39,730 bases of DNA from positions 1-39,730 of the IMG/VR virus record IMGVR_UViG_3300009128_000049. One strand, written 5' to 3'. Made by a program: the position numbers and the translations under genes. The DNA comes from a virus. Within the stretch, counting starts at the first letter, position 1, and each line of letters opens with the position of its first letter. Positions 23,863 through 31,191 of the stretch are shown piece by piece. The notes beneath the pieces are model-generated. The model was not told the DNA's origin. It worked only from the letters and a program-made list of their open reading frames with translations, and made no database searches.

Positions 23863-24704
23863 TTGTCGTGCTCTTTGCGCTGCTCTGGTCTTTCCCGTTC
23901 GTTGGAACGAGTGCCTCAGAGACGGGGTCAAGTCGCGGTGTAGGTCTGATCGCAACATTTGCGGTTCTCGGGCAGAGCAACGGTAAGGGTTCTGGCGGAA
24001 TCTCCGGAACCCCCGGTATTCGGTGGGATCCCCCCTCGGTGGGTCCTCGTATCTCCCAGATGTTCAGATACAGTGGGTCTGCGTGGCAACCCATGAATGA
24101 TGATCTTATCTGGCCTACTGCACTCGGGTACTCCTATGAGGCGACTCAATGGCCTTGGTTCGCCAAGAAGTGGATGACCGAGGTGGGTCGTCCGGTGCGA
24201 ATCATCATGGCCGCAGAGGGTGGCACTTGCCTCGTTGGAGACGACGGTAGCCCCGGGGAACCCGTGTGGGATCCTTCTACTGGATCACGGTACTCGGCCG
24301 CTATGGCGCTCATCAACACGACAGCCGGAGCGGGGAGGGCATTACGGGCTGTTCTTTGGGATCAGGGCGAGTGCGAGGGAGGGCTTGGGACAGCACAGGC
24401 CACCTACCAAACGGCTATGGAAGGACTGGCGGACAGCATCGCAACGGATCTTGGGGTGCCGATCATTGCCAGTCCGGTGAGTCTGAAAACCGGAGACATC
24501 GGAAGTTGTCCCGCGGCAAGTGCGAATTACATCGCGATTCACAACGCTACGGATGCAGCGATCGCTTCTCACCACAACCTAATCGGCACTGTCAACAAGG
24601 ATGATCTGCAACATATTACGGGTGACTGCTCTCATGTGTACGATGTGCAGACACTTGGGGAGCGCTGGTTCGACGCCGTTCAGGCTGAGGGGCTAGCCTA
24701 CTGA
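23847..24704 (+). CDS. SGNH/SASA-family carbohydrate esterase with signal peptide
   Basis: The 285-residue protein begins with a hydrophobic signal (MQLLLIVVLFALLWSFPFVG). The catalytic blocks of the SASA (sialate O-acetylesterase / CE6-like) domain follow: GQSN with nucleophile Ser44 (residues 42-45), WDQGE (171-175), and Asp260/His263 in GDCSHVYDVQTLGERW. These enzymes remove acetyl groups from sugars in glycans. It overlaps the upstream gene by 16 bases and touches the propeller gene downstream. A deacetylase acting on host capsule or O-antigen is the natural inference; the leader suggests export or membrane passage. Confidence 0.82.
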   Translation: MQLLLIVVLFALLWSFPFVGTSASETGSSRGVGLIATFAVLGQSNGKGSGGISGTPGIRWDPPSVGPRISQMFRYSGSAWQPMNDDLIWPTALGYSYEATQWPWFAKKWMTEVGRPVRIIMAAEGGTCLVGDDGSPGEPVWDPSTGSRYSAAMALINTTAGAGRALRAVLWDQGECEGGLGTAQATYQTAMEGLADSIATDLGVPIIASPVSLKTGDIGSCPAASANYIAIHNATDAAIASHHNLIGTVNKDDLQHITGDCSHVYDVQTLGERWFDAVQAEGLAY

Positions 24705-25750
24705 TGATCGACCCCGAGACCGGCACCCACTACCGGCGCCTCACGCGAGACGACTCGCGGTGGGCGAAGCACGTCTACCCGGGCGTGTCGCCGTGGAATC
24801 CGCGAGGGATCGCTATCGCCTACGCCTCTGGATTCGACGACACGAAGGAGCCCGCGGAGCTCTACGTCACTGGGCCGAAGGGCGACATCCACTGGCGCAT
24901 CGCTGACGACGGCTGGTTCTCTCGGCACATCGGCTGCTTCCAGACGTGGGCACCGGACGGGAGTGGGGTCTACTACTGGTCGCGCCGGGGTGGGCAATGC
25001 TCGGAGTTCCTCGACTTCTCCACGATGACCCGGTTTATGATCGGCCCCCTCTACACTGACCTCTCGCCAGACGGCCACCATCTCCTGTATCGCGAGACCG
25101 GGCAGCGTGCCGACCACCAGCGATTCAGCGGGCACGATCTCTGCGTGATGCGATCGGACGGTGGTGGGCACCGCGTCCTCGTTGCGTACTCGCTGCTCGA
25201 GAGGGTGAGCGGGGTGCCGGGGAACGGGCTCATGTTCACGGGTGCGATCTTCTCGCCGGACGGCCAGAAGGTACTGTTCGGCTCGTCGCGAGGCGAGTCG
25301 TTCGTGGCGGTGCCGCGGTGCCACTTCTGCAGCTCGGTGGAGGTGATCCCGCTTGGTCGCATGGGTCACTGCTCCTGGTTCCCCGACTCCGAGCGGATCG
25401 TCTACATGACGGACGATGGGGTCAACGTGGTGCGGTTCGATGGGAGCGGGCGCCACCTGCTGACCGGCGACCGCCGCGCCTACGGATCGCCCGGATCGCA
25501 TCCCGTGGTGAGCCCCGATGGCAGGCGGATCGCCTCGGAGAGCTACGTCCCGGGAGCGTTCGCTCTCCACCTGATCGACGCGGAGACGGGCGAGGGTGGC
25601 AAGTTGCTCAACGTCGGTTCTACCTACGGCGCGGGCAAGCCCGAGGGCACGCACATGCACCCGGTTTGGAGCCCAGACGGGTCACAGATCATCTACGACT
25701 CAGACGAGACAGGGCGCAGCCAGGTCTACGTCGCGGAGGTTCCAGCGTGA
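24704..25750 (+). CDS. beta-propeller protein, TolB / oligogalacturonate-lyase-like
   Basis: This 348-residue protein carries repeated propeller blades with the WSPDG-type signature: TWAPDGSGVYY, LSPDGHHLLYR, FSPDGQKVLFG, WFPDSERIVYM, VSPDGRRIASE and WSPDGSQIIY. The first blade (DPETGTHYRRLTRDDSRWAK) and the last (GTHMHPVWSPDG, His317 and His319, then YDSDETGRSQVYVAE) resemble oligogalacturonate lyase (PL22), in which clustered histidines bind the catalytic metal. A polysaccharide lyase role would fit the adjoining esterase. A TolB-like binding protein is the alternative. No signal peptide. It overlaps both neighbours by 1-4 bases. Confidence 0.7.
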   Translation: MIDPETGTHYRRLTRDDSRWAKHVYPGVSPWNPRGIAIAYASGFDDTKEPAELYVTGPKGDIHWRIADDGWFSRHIGCFQTWAPDGSGVYYWSRRGGQCSEFLDFSTMTRFMIGPLYTDLSPDGHHLLYRETGQRADHQRFSGHDLCVMRSDGGGHRVLVAYSLLERVSGVPGNGLMFTGAIFSPDGQKVLFGSSRGESFVAVPRCHFCSSVEVIPLGRMGHCSWFPDSERIVYMTDDGVNVVRFDGSGRHLLTGDRRAYGSPGSHPVVSPDGRRIASESYVPGAFALHLIDAETGEGGKLLNVGSTYGAGKPEGTHMHPVWSPDGSQIIYDSDETGRSQVYVAEVPA

Positions 25751-26175
25751 GGCTCGCACTCCTTCTGGTCTTCCTCGCTCTGCCGTTCGCCGCAGTTGCT
25801 CAGCCCGCGGACCTCTACCCTCCGCTGGTGACGGGCACGGTACAGATCACCGCAGAGATGGGCGCCTACCAAGAGGGCGTGGTGGATGCCGCCTCTCTTG
25901 CGATTGTGCAGATGAACGCCGCAAGCGGTGCGGTAAATCTCGTGTGCGCGTCGGACGTGACGCCCGGCCAGGTGGTCGCGTTCTCCGAGGTGGCCGTCGA
26001 GGCGCCGGGGGACGGCTCGCCTGCGATCCTGAAGGCTCGCGCTTTCACCGCTCCCGACTGCACCGGAGACTTCTACGCGGACTCGCTGAACTCGGCCCAC
26101 GTAGTGTTCGGTGCGCCCGCGGAGCCGATGCTGATCCCGTTCGGATCGAAGCCACCGGACGTGACTGTGCCATAG
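25747..26175 (+). CDS. small secreted beta protein
   Basis: This 142-residue protein starts at GTG 25747 (GTGA overlap with the upstream stop). The N-terminus VRLALLLVFLALPFAAVAQP is a Sec signal with cleavage after AVA. The mature part is a beta-rich domain with two Cys (NLVCASD, APDCTGD), probably disulfide-linked, and strands such as GQVVAFSEVAVEAPGDG. No family recognised. It closes the block of exported carbohydrate-related proteins. Confidence 0.68.
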   Translation: MRLALLLVFLALPFAAVAQPADLYPPLVTGTVQITAEMGAYQEGVVDAASLAIVQMNAASGAVNLVCASDVTPGQVVAFSEVAVEAPGDGSPAILKARAFTAPDCTGDFYADSLNSAHVVFGAPAEPMLIPFGSKPPDVTVP

Positions 26176-26187
26176 GAGGATGCTGCC

Positions 26188-26457
26188 ATGCCGCTGAACG
26201 GAACGCGAAACGGGCGCCTTGTGAACTGGGCTCTTGGTGTAGTCGGGACGCTCGTGGTGGCGGCGTTCTTGGCGGCGGCCAACACCTGGGCGCAGTCGTC
26301 CGCGACGGCGGAGAAGGTGGCGAAGACCGAAGCTCACCAGTCGAAGCACTGTGAGAAGATCCAGCAGGCTGAGAAAGACGTGGTAAGGCTTCAGACGAAG
26401 TTCGCCTCGATCGACACGAAGCTCGACGACATCAAGGACATACTCCAGAAGGAGTGA
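26188..26457 (+). CDS. single-helix membrane protein with coiled-coil (holin- or spanin-like)
   Basis: This 89-residue protein has a basic N-terminus, one transmembrane helix (residues 13-33, NWALGVVGTLVVAAFLAAAN), and a charged coiled-coil tail (residues 50-88, IQQAEKDVVRLQTKFASIDT). That is the layout of an inner-membrane spanin or of some single-span holins. It is followed within 3 bases by the DUF5675 gene and then by a lipoprotein-like gene, giving a lysis-like cassette. RBS AGGAGG lies 8 bases before the ATG. Confidence 0.65.
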   Translation: MPLNGTRNGRLVNWALGVVGTLVVAAFLAAANTWAQSSATAEKVAKTEAHQSKHCEKIQQAEKDVVRLQTKFASIDTKLDDIKDILQKE

Positions 26458-26460
26458 GCC

Positions 26461-26901
26461 GTGCGCCTGACCCTCAAGCGGTTCGCAGACTTCGGCGACG
26501 GTGGGATGCTGGGCCGGCTCAGTCTCGGTCGCTGGGAGTGCTGGTCGATGGAGGCGCCGTGGAGGGATAACCAGCGGTTCGTCTCCTGTATCCCTGCGGG
26601 CATGTACCGGCTCGAGGAGCATCACGGGGATCGCTACACGGGAACCTTCGCCCTCGTGGGCGGGACGGTCTCTCACTGGGAGGATCCCGATTGCGCCCGA
26701 TACGCCTGCGTCCTGCACCCGGCTCGGTACGCCCGCGACCTCCGGGGCTGCATCGCCTTCGGCCTGTCCATGTCGCTTGAGGTGAACGTCCCGATGCTGG
26801 GCGCGCGGGGTGCGGCGCATCGCTACGTGCTCGACTGCATCGGGATCGAGGACCAGCACGAGTTCTTGATCGAGGATCACCCCGGAGGGTGGGAGACATG
26901 A
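26461..26901 (+). CDS. DUF5675 family protein (lysis-cassette candidate)
   Basis: This 146-residue protein starts at GTG 26461. It has the DUF5675 pattern: a first strand MRLTLKRF...GMLGRLSLG, a CIPAGMY block (residues 43-49), and HPARYARDLRGCIAFG (86-101) matching the H..N...D..GCI.xG core that ends in the conserved Cys. The family is common in phages; the function is not established, but the Cys/His pair recalls L,D-transpeptidase-like or amidase-type chemistry. Between a putative holin/spanin and a lipoprotein, it is the best candidate here for a cell-wall enzyme. Confidence 0.78.
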   Translation: MRLTLKRFADFGDGGMLGRLSLGRWECWSMEAPWRDNQRFVSCIPAGMYRLEEHHGDRYTGTFALVGGTVSHWEDPDCARYACVLHPARYARDLRGCIAFGLSMSLEVNVPMLGARGAAHRYVLDCIGIEDQHEFLIEDHPGGWET

Positions 26902-27305
26902 CTTTTCCCAGGTTGACCAAGAAATTGAAAGGCTCACCTTCAATCCGCCAGATCGGGAACGCATTCCCGATCAGCCGGGCCAAGGCGGGACGATTTGCAC
27001 TCGCGGTGCCGATTATCCTGATGATCTGTATTCCAGTCCTTATGGCCGGCTGCGCAGGAATCGCGGTGAAGCGCGAGAGCGGCGAGGTGATCGTCATCTC
27101 GGAGTGGTTCCGCTCGGGCGAGTACAGCGTTTCTGCCCGGGAGGTGAAAATGGAGACGGCGGAAATGTCGCCAACCCTTGCCGGCGTCGTTGCGGGCGGA
27201 CTCGCAGCGGGACTCCCGGGTGCTGTGGCCGGTGGTTCGGTGGGGCTGCTCTCCGAAGGGGTGGATTTGCTCGTGGACGACGGGGTATCGGGGGGAAATC
27301 CATGA
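26898..27305 (+). CDS. lipoprotein-like membrane protein
   Basis: This 135-residue protein starts in an ATGA overlap. A basic N-terminus (residues 1-32) precedes a hydrophobic stretch ending in a lipobox-like LMAGC with Cys52. The C-terminal third has a Gly/Ala-rich hydrophobic segment (TLAGVVAGGLAAGLPGAVAG, then GS). It could be an outer-membrane spanin, though the lead before the lipobox is unusually long; GTG or ATG starts further in cannot be excluded. Part of the lysis-like cassette. Confidence 0.6.
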   Translation: MTFPRLTKKLKGSPSIRQIGNAFPISRAKAGRFALAVPIILMICIPVLMAGCAGIAVKRESGEVIVISEWFRSGEYSVSAREVKMETAEMSPTLAGVVAGGLAAGLPGAVAGGSVGLLSEGVDLLVDDGVSGGNP

Positions 27306-27739
27306 CCGCGACAGTCAAGATGCTGCCCCCCGGCCCGATTCAGACCGAGCGGCTCCCCGACGGGCGCCGCCGGCTGATCCGGCCTCTCCGTCTCTCGATC
27401 GGCGGCGAGCTCGTGCTGATTCCCGAGGGCTTCGTGACCGACTTCTCGAGCTGGCCGCGCTGGCTCCCGGGACCAGCGATGCATCGGATGGATGTGGCTG
27501 GGATCGTACACGACTACTTATTCCAGTACGGCCGGCTCGGGCTGGGTGGCCGCAAGATCGGCTACGTCGAGTCGAATCAGGTCTGGTTCGCGGTGGCGCG
27601 GGGTGGGCAAGAGGTCGCGAGCGCGGGGTGGTTCTGGGGCTGGTGCGGCAGGCTCGGGCTGTTCGTGGGCTCGTGGCCGATCTGGCTCAAGTACCGCCGG
27701 CGCGATGAGGTACTCGATGCCGAAGAGAGCCCTGACTGA
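27302..27739 (+). CDS. DUF1353 family protein
   Basis: This 145-residue protein is recognisable by GFVTDFSSWPR (residues 43-53) and VHDYLF (69-74), the two conserved blocks of DUF1353 (GF..D.aS.Pr and HD..Y). A further pattern QVWFAVARGG follows, and the C-terminus is hydrophobic and aromatic (WFWGWCGRLGLFVGSWPIW). The family is found in many phages near lysis or tail genes and has no proven function. The His-Asp pair suggests metal binding or catalysis. ATG 27302 overlaps the previous stop. Confidence 0.8.
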   Translation: MTATVKMLPPGPIQTERLPDGRRRLIRPLRLSIGGELVLIPEGFVTDFSSWPRWLPGPAMHRMDVAGIVHDYLFQYGRLGLGGRKIGYVESNQVWFAVARGGQEVASAGWFWGWCGRLGLFVGSWPIWLKYRRRDEVLDAEESPD

Positions 27740-28013
27740 GGAACAGCAGGCGGCGGAGATCGCCCGCAGTATCGAGCCGTCCGCTCGCGGCGGCCGAATT
27801 TGCAGCTCCTGCCAGTCACCGTGGCGCGAGCGCATTCGCGGGATGCTGATGGTCAAGATCGAGGAGCGCCCAGAGCTCTCTGTCTCTCACATCCACGAGA
27901 CGCTCAAAAAGGTCTACGGCTACAACCGCGAGAAGACGGCGTTCCGCTCGCACCTCGTGAACCACGAGCCCGATCTCTGGGCCAAGGTGGAGGAGCAAGA
28001 ACGTGGCAAGTGA
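27717..28013 (+). CDS. small Cys-pair DNA-binding-like protein
   Basis: The 98-residue protein starts at ATG 27717, six bases after GAGG; the frame is open further upstream. It has a single CSSC pair (RICSSCQSPW) followed by a helical region, RERIRGMLMVKIEERPELSV, then HIHETLKKVYGYNREKTAFR and SHLVNH. The latter reads like a winged or HTH fold (SVSHIHETLKK...REKTAFRSHLVNH). It overlaps the metallophosphoesterase by 11 bases. It might be a terminase-like or replication accessory protein; no firm family. Confidence 0.6.
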   Translation: MPKRALTEEQQAAEIARSIEPSARGGRICSSCQSPWRERIRGMLMVKIEERPELSVSHIHETLKKVYGYNREKTAFRSHLVNHEPDLWAKVEEQERGK

Positions 28014-29130
28014 GGAGGAGCAGGCTGCTCAGGTCGCGCGGGAACAGAGCGATCTCCAGCGGCTCCAACAGTGGAAGGACGACGAGACCCGCGTCTTCCG
28101 TAGTGACGTGGCGGTACTCCAGCGCAAGCTCGACCGCTACCGCAGCAAGTACACGGTCCTACTCGACGCGGTACGCGAGGCGACAGAGAAGGCGCCTGAT
28201 CTCGCCGTTCCATCTGCTCCACCCCGCGACAGGCGGAAGAAGGAGACCCGCACCGCCGTCCTCCAGATTTCCGACACCCAGCTCGGGAAGCGGACCGCCA
28301 CCTACAACATGGACGTGGGCGAGGAGCGTATCCTTCAGGCGGGTGAGAAGGCGATCCGGCTGACCCAGGATCTCCGACCCTCCTACCGCTGCGACGAGGT
28401 AAGGGTCTACTTCACCGGAGACCTTGTTGAGGGTGAAAGGATCTTCCCGACCCAGGCGCACCTGATCGAGTCGTCACTCCTCCGGCAGGCGGTGGTTCGC
28501 GCACCCTCGATCTTCGCGAAGCTGATCCTGCTCCTGCTCGGCAGCTTCCGGCGCGTCGAGACGGTATGGGTGCCGGGGAACCACGGGCGGGACGACAAGG
28601 CTGCGCACCCGGAGACGAACTGGGACACAGTGGTCGCAGAGTTAGTGAAAGCCCAACTCTTGGGTAGTGATGTCTACCCCCGCCGCGAGCTCGTGGGGCG
28701 CCTCACCTTCAACATCTCCCACGATTTCTACGCGATCGACACGATGCCCGGTGGGTGGAAGAACCTGATCGTCCACGGCCACCAGATCCGGGGCGGCTTC
28801 GCGGGGATTCCGCACTACGGAGTGCAGCGGGCGACACACGGCTGGTTCCAGTCGATCCCGTCGGAGGGCTGGGACTACCTGTGGGCGTCCCACTTTCACC
28901 AGACGGCAATGGCGGTTGTCAACTACACGGAGTGGCGGCTCAACGGCACGACCCAAAGCGCCGATGATCCCTACGTCCTCGAGCACCTGAAGGCGGCGGG
29001 ATACCCGATGCAGCGGTTGGCCTACTTCAACGAGGACGTGGGGCTGGCGCAGGAGAGCAACCTCTACCTCGTGCGGCCCGGTGAGCGCGGCCCGGTGACG
29101 GTGAGGTTTGGGGGCAGCGATGGCGGCTAA
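28003..29130 (+). CDS. calcineurin-like metallophosphoesterase
   Basis: This 375-residue protein starts at GTG 28003. It has a coiled-coil lead (residues 5-65), then the metal-binding blocks of the family: SDTQ (Asp91; Gln93 replaces the usual His), GD (139-140), GNH (192-194), HGH (258-260) and HFH (297-299). Such enzymes cleave phosphomono- or diesters with two metals; the Mre11 branch cuts DNA. The Gln substitution occurs in some phage members. The substrate is not evident. A repair or DNA-processing role is plausible given the phage context. Confidence 0.85.
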   Translation: MASEEEQAAQVAREQSDLQRLQQWKDDETRVFRSDVAVLQRKLDRYRSKYTVLLDAVREATEKAPDLAVPSAPPRDRRKKETRTAVLQISDTQLGKRTATYNMDVGEERILQAGEKAIRLTQDLRPSYRCDEVRVYFTGDLVEGERIFPTQAHLIESSLLRQAVVRAPSIFAKLILLLLGSFRRVETVWVPGNHGRDDKAAHPETNWDTVVAELVKAQLLGSDVYPRRELVGRLTFNISHDFYAIDTMPGGWKNLIVHGHQIRGGFAGIPHYGVQRATHGWFQSIPSEGWDYLWASHFHQTAMAVVNYTEWRLNGTTQSADDPYVLEHLKAAGYPMQRLAYFNEDVGLAQESNLYLVRPGERGPVTVRFGGSDGG

Positions 29131-29359
29131 GCTCAGCGCGAAGAACGGCACGAAGCCTCCCGCGAGCATGAGCGCCCACAAGCGCAAGATCACGCTGCGC
29201 CGCTGCAAGGCACTCGCCGAGAGGATGCTGGAATGGTATCGCGAGCCGTTCGAGCAGTACGTCAGAGCGCACCGCGAGCTGTATGGTTTCGACCCGGACA
29301 CCGAAGAGGTATCGAATGTGTGGAGCGAGGATGCCGTCGAAGTCATCGACGAGCGGTGA
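29120..29359 (+). CDS. small basic helical protein
   Basis: This 79-residue protein starts at ATG 29120, overlapping the previous gene by 11 bases. The N-terminus is basic (MAAKLSAKNGTKPPASMSAH, then KRK), followed by an amphipathic helix (RRCKALAERMLEWYREPFEQ) and an acidic C-terminus (DPDTEEVSNVWSEDAVEVID). No family recognised. It may bind nucleic acid or partner the metallophosphoesterase. Confidence 0.6.
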   Translation: MAAKLSAKNGTKPPASMSAHKRKITLRRCKALAERMLEWYREPFEQYVRAHRELYGFDPDTEEVSNVWSEDAVEVIDER

Positions 29360-29549
29360 GCCGATTCTCGTGACCTACCTGCGCGCAACGGCAGAGGCGC
29401 GGCGGTATCTGGACGAGCACATCCACGGCTACACGCCATGCGACAGTTACGCGACGCGAGAGTTGACGGGGCTGCTGATGCGGTGGTGGATCAAGGGGGA
29501 CTCGGCGGGGCACGGTAGCGTCCAGAATCGTGGGCCGCAGGGGGGCTAG
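29331..29549 (+). CDS. small hypothetical protein, last of the virion operon
   Basis: This 72-residue protein starts at ATG 29331, with GGAG five bases upstream, overlapping the previous gene by 29 bases. The body is helical (LVTYLRATAEARRYLDEHIH) with a later TRELTGLLMRWWIKGD. Its TAG stop shares the four bases CTAG with the stop of the convergent minus-strand gene. The last codons lie inside the first copy of a 17-bp direct repeat. No family recognised. Confidence 0.5.
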   Translation: MPSKSSTSGEPILVTYLRATAEARRYLDEHIHGYTPCDSYATRELTGLLMRWWIKGDSAGHGSVQNRGPQGG

Positions 29550-29563
29550 TGTCCAGAATCGTG
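29516..29563. repeat. 17-bp direct repeat at the convergent gene ends
   Basis: TAGCGTCCAGAATCGTG (29516-29532) and TAGTGTCCAGAATCGTG (29547-29563) differ at one base and are 31 bases apart. They span the end of the rightward operon and the end of the leftward genes. The spacing equals about three helical turns. Purpose unknown; a related AGAATCGTG occurs at 37624. Confidence 0.6.
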
Positions 29564-30103
29564 AGCCTTCTCCCCTCCCCGCGCTGCGTCGATGGCTCGT
29601 CTGATAACCTCAACGCAGTCAGCCCTAACGAAGTACTGTGACACGCGGTCGGCGCGGCTGTGGTCCTCGTGTGTCGGCATGGCGTTGATAGCCTTCATCG
29701 CGATCAGGCCACCTCGGGCGATGCCTTGGGTGTAGTTGTACTCGGCGTCGGACTCGGCGATGCGGAGCTTCTCCCGCAGCGCGTCCCCGCGCTCCACCTC
29801 CCTCTCCCCCCGCTCGAGGAGCGCCTTGATCTCTTCCTCCAACGGCTCCCGGGCCTCTTGTACGGCAGCCTCGATCTGGCGGTTGTATCGGACTGCGCAT
29901 TCCTCCCTCGCCTTGGCGGCGGCTGCCTGCGCAGCGTCATAAGCATGAGCAGCGAACGATTCAATGAGCCACTCTTTGAGTGCTCCTTCTTCGTCCACCA
30001 AGTCGCTCGGTCGAGTACCTGTGTGATACCAATCATTCACGAACCTTTCGGCTCGTCTCTCCTCCGCACTCGGCGCGGGCGGGGTCGTGGGGTCATTCGT
30101 CAT
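29546..30103 (-). CDS. coiled-coil hypothetical protein
   Basis: This 185-residue protein starts MTNDPTTPPAPSAEERRAER. GAGGAG lies seven bases upstream, inside the end of the preceding gene, and the start overlaps that gene's stop (ATGA). It has a long Ala/Glu-rich coiled-coil (residues 60-125, AHAYDAAQAAAAKAREECAV and EAREPLEEEIKALLERGERE). The C-terminal part (RVSQYFVRADCVEVIRRAID) recurs in many small phage early proteins. No enzyme motif. The leader sequence GGAGAAGTGCGATGAC is the same as that of the upstream gene. Confidence 0.65.
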   Translation of the reverse strand: MTNDPTTPPAPSAEERRAERFVNDWYHTGTRPSDLVDEEGALKEWLIESFAAHAYDAAQAAAAKAREECAVRYNRQIEAAVQEAREPLEEEIKALLERGEREVERGDALREKLRIAESDAEYNYTQGIARGGLIAMKAINAMPTHEDHSRADRVSQYFVRADCVEVIRRAIDAARGGEKAHDSGH

Positions 30104-30918
30104 CGCACTTCTCCTCTCAGATACTCCACGAGGCGGGCGGTCTGCCATTCGCGCTCCGCGGCTCTGTCCGCGGCGCTGTACGCGCTGTACGCGGCGCTGA
30201 GCGCGGCGCTGGCCGCGGCTCTGTCCGCGGCGCTGAGCGCGCTGGCCGCGGCGCTGTACGCGCTGTCCGCGGCGCTGTACGCGGCGCTGTCCGCGGCTCT
30301 GTACGCGGCGCTGTACGCGCTGTCCGCGGCGCTGTACGCGGCGCTGTCCGCGGCGCTGTACGCGGCGCTGTCCGCGGCTCTGTACGCGGCGCTGTACGCG
30401 CTGTCCGCGGCGCTGTACGCGGCGCTGTCCGCGGCTCTGTACGCGGCTCTGTACGCGGCGCTGAGCGCGGCGCTGTACGCGGCTTCGAGGTCGTCCAGCG
30501 TCGCACTGCCGTCAGCGTAGAGGCGAGCCACCTCTATCGAGTCGCGCACGCGGGAGTCGTCGGGATACTTTACCTCATAGTTGCCCAGCACCCGCTCCGC
30601 GCAATCGCACGCAAACAACCGTGCGGTGCGCTCGTCCCACTCTTCTATGCGACGCAGGAGACGTGCTTCGCCAACGACGATCTTGTGCTTGTCCTCGATC
30701 ACCTCACCGCGATACTCCGCGGTGTAGATGACAGGGCCGAGCCAGTGGACGAGATCCTGCTCGCGGCAGATGTGGTAACCGCTCGCGCACGGCTCCATCC
30801 TCTTGATTCGCGGCATCCAGTCGCCGGGTGTCTCGCCGTCGGGTAGTGACCATGTACCGTGGCCGCCGTGGCACGGCGAGCCATCTTCGCCTAGCACCTT
30901 GTAGTAACTACTCGTCAT
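30100..30918 (-). CDS. DUF7666-type protein with long Ala-rich repeat tail
   Basis: This 272-residue protein has an N-terminal domain (residues 1-140) with blocks I associate with DUF7666: GTWSLPDGETPGDWMPRI, CASGYHICREQDLVHWLGP, and WDERTARLFACDCAERVL. From residue 146 to about 260 it changes into tetrapeptide units A-A-(Y or D)-(S or R), with occasional three-residue units. It ends with an ordinary charged tail (EREWQTARLVEYLRGEVR). The repeat is predicted helical. The protein function is unknown; the repeat probably expands and contracts. RBS AAGGAG lies 8 bases upstream of ATG 30918. Confidence 0.75.
   Translation of the reverse strand: MTSSYYKVLGEDGSPCHGGHGTWSLPDGETPGDWMPRIKRMEPCASGYHICREQDLVHWLGPVIYTAEYRGEVIEDKHKIVVGEARLLRRIEEWDERTARLFACDCAERVLGNYEVKYPDDSRVRDSIEVARLYADGSATLDDLEAAYSAALSAAYRAAYRAADSAAYSAADSAYSAAYRAADSAAYSAADSAAYSAADSAYSAAYRAADSAAYSAADSAYSAAASALSAADRAAASAALSAAYSAYSAADRAAEREWQTARLVEYLRGEVR
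30162..30484. repeat. 12-bp unit minisatellite inside the DUF7666-type gene
   Basis: Twelve-base units of the type GCGGCGCTGTAC / GCGGCGCTGTCC, interspersed with nine-base units, repeat some 26-28 times. Each codes (minus strand) for A-A-Y/D-S/R. The sequence has no stop in several frames on both strands, which creates spurious open frames there. Units are not perfectly identical, but blocks of several units recur. Confidence 0.9.
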
Positions 30919-31191
30919 CGCACTTCTCCTTCACTCTTCGCGGCGGCTATGAAGAAAAGAGGTTCTGTAGAGTTGGTCTTCTCTGGTCATCGGGCTGCTT
31001 GCTTCACTGAGCACCAGCCCGCTCACCGCGCGCCCCCATCGTCTAAGCATCGGCTATGGAGAGTGCCGATATCGGCCACTACAGCCCCTCTCCCTGCCTT
31101 GTCGCGTTCTGGCGCATACCGCGACGGCACGAAAAGCCTTTCTGTTTCAATATCTTGCAAGAGCGCCCTCGGCGTATTGGCTAACCATCGG
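30919..31191. other. intergenic region between integrase and the DUF7666-type gene
   Basis: About 270 bases with no convincing gene. It holds the duplicated element at 31010-31097 and TTGGCTAACCATCG (31177-31190), which recurs at 33807-33820. On the minus strand a long frame without a standard start ends at a TGA inside the duplicate. It encodes segments similar to the frame across 33791-33973 (AGRGAVV...DGGAR vs AGRGAVV...NGGAR). It is probably a decayed gene or duplicated regulatory DNA. Confidence 0.5.
31010..31097 (-). repeat. duplicated element, copy A (after the integrase)
   Basis: The first 28 bases (31010-31037) match 33778-33805 exactly, and the last 21 (31077-31097) match 33845-33865 exactly. 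The spacing between the two blocks is 67 bases in both places, so the whole 88-bp stretch is homologous although the middle has diverged. It lies just downstream of the integrase on the minus strand. Confidence 0.8.

Noticed and set aside
24698-25660. 320-codon minus-strand frame opposite the propeller gene
   Set aside because: The + strand has repeated WSPDG-type blades and overlap with both neighbours; the antisense product is low-complexity and Arg/His/Val-rich.
26940-26970. SIRQIGNAFP in the lipoprotein-like gene resembles motif X of C5 methyltransferases
   Set aside because: No other methyltransferase motif is nearby and the gene is short with a membrane segment; taken as chance.
30162-30484. 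Possible CRISPR array
   Set aside because: Units are 12 bases with no unique spacers between them; it is a coding minisatellite.
29660-30846. Long + strand frames across the repeat, with AVRGA- and ALSAALYA-like products
   Set aside because: The 12-base repeat lacks stops in several frames. Only the minus-strand frame joins it to a recognisable non-repeat domain with a ribosome site.
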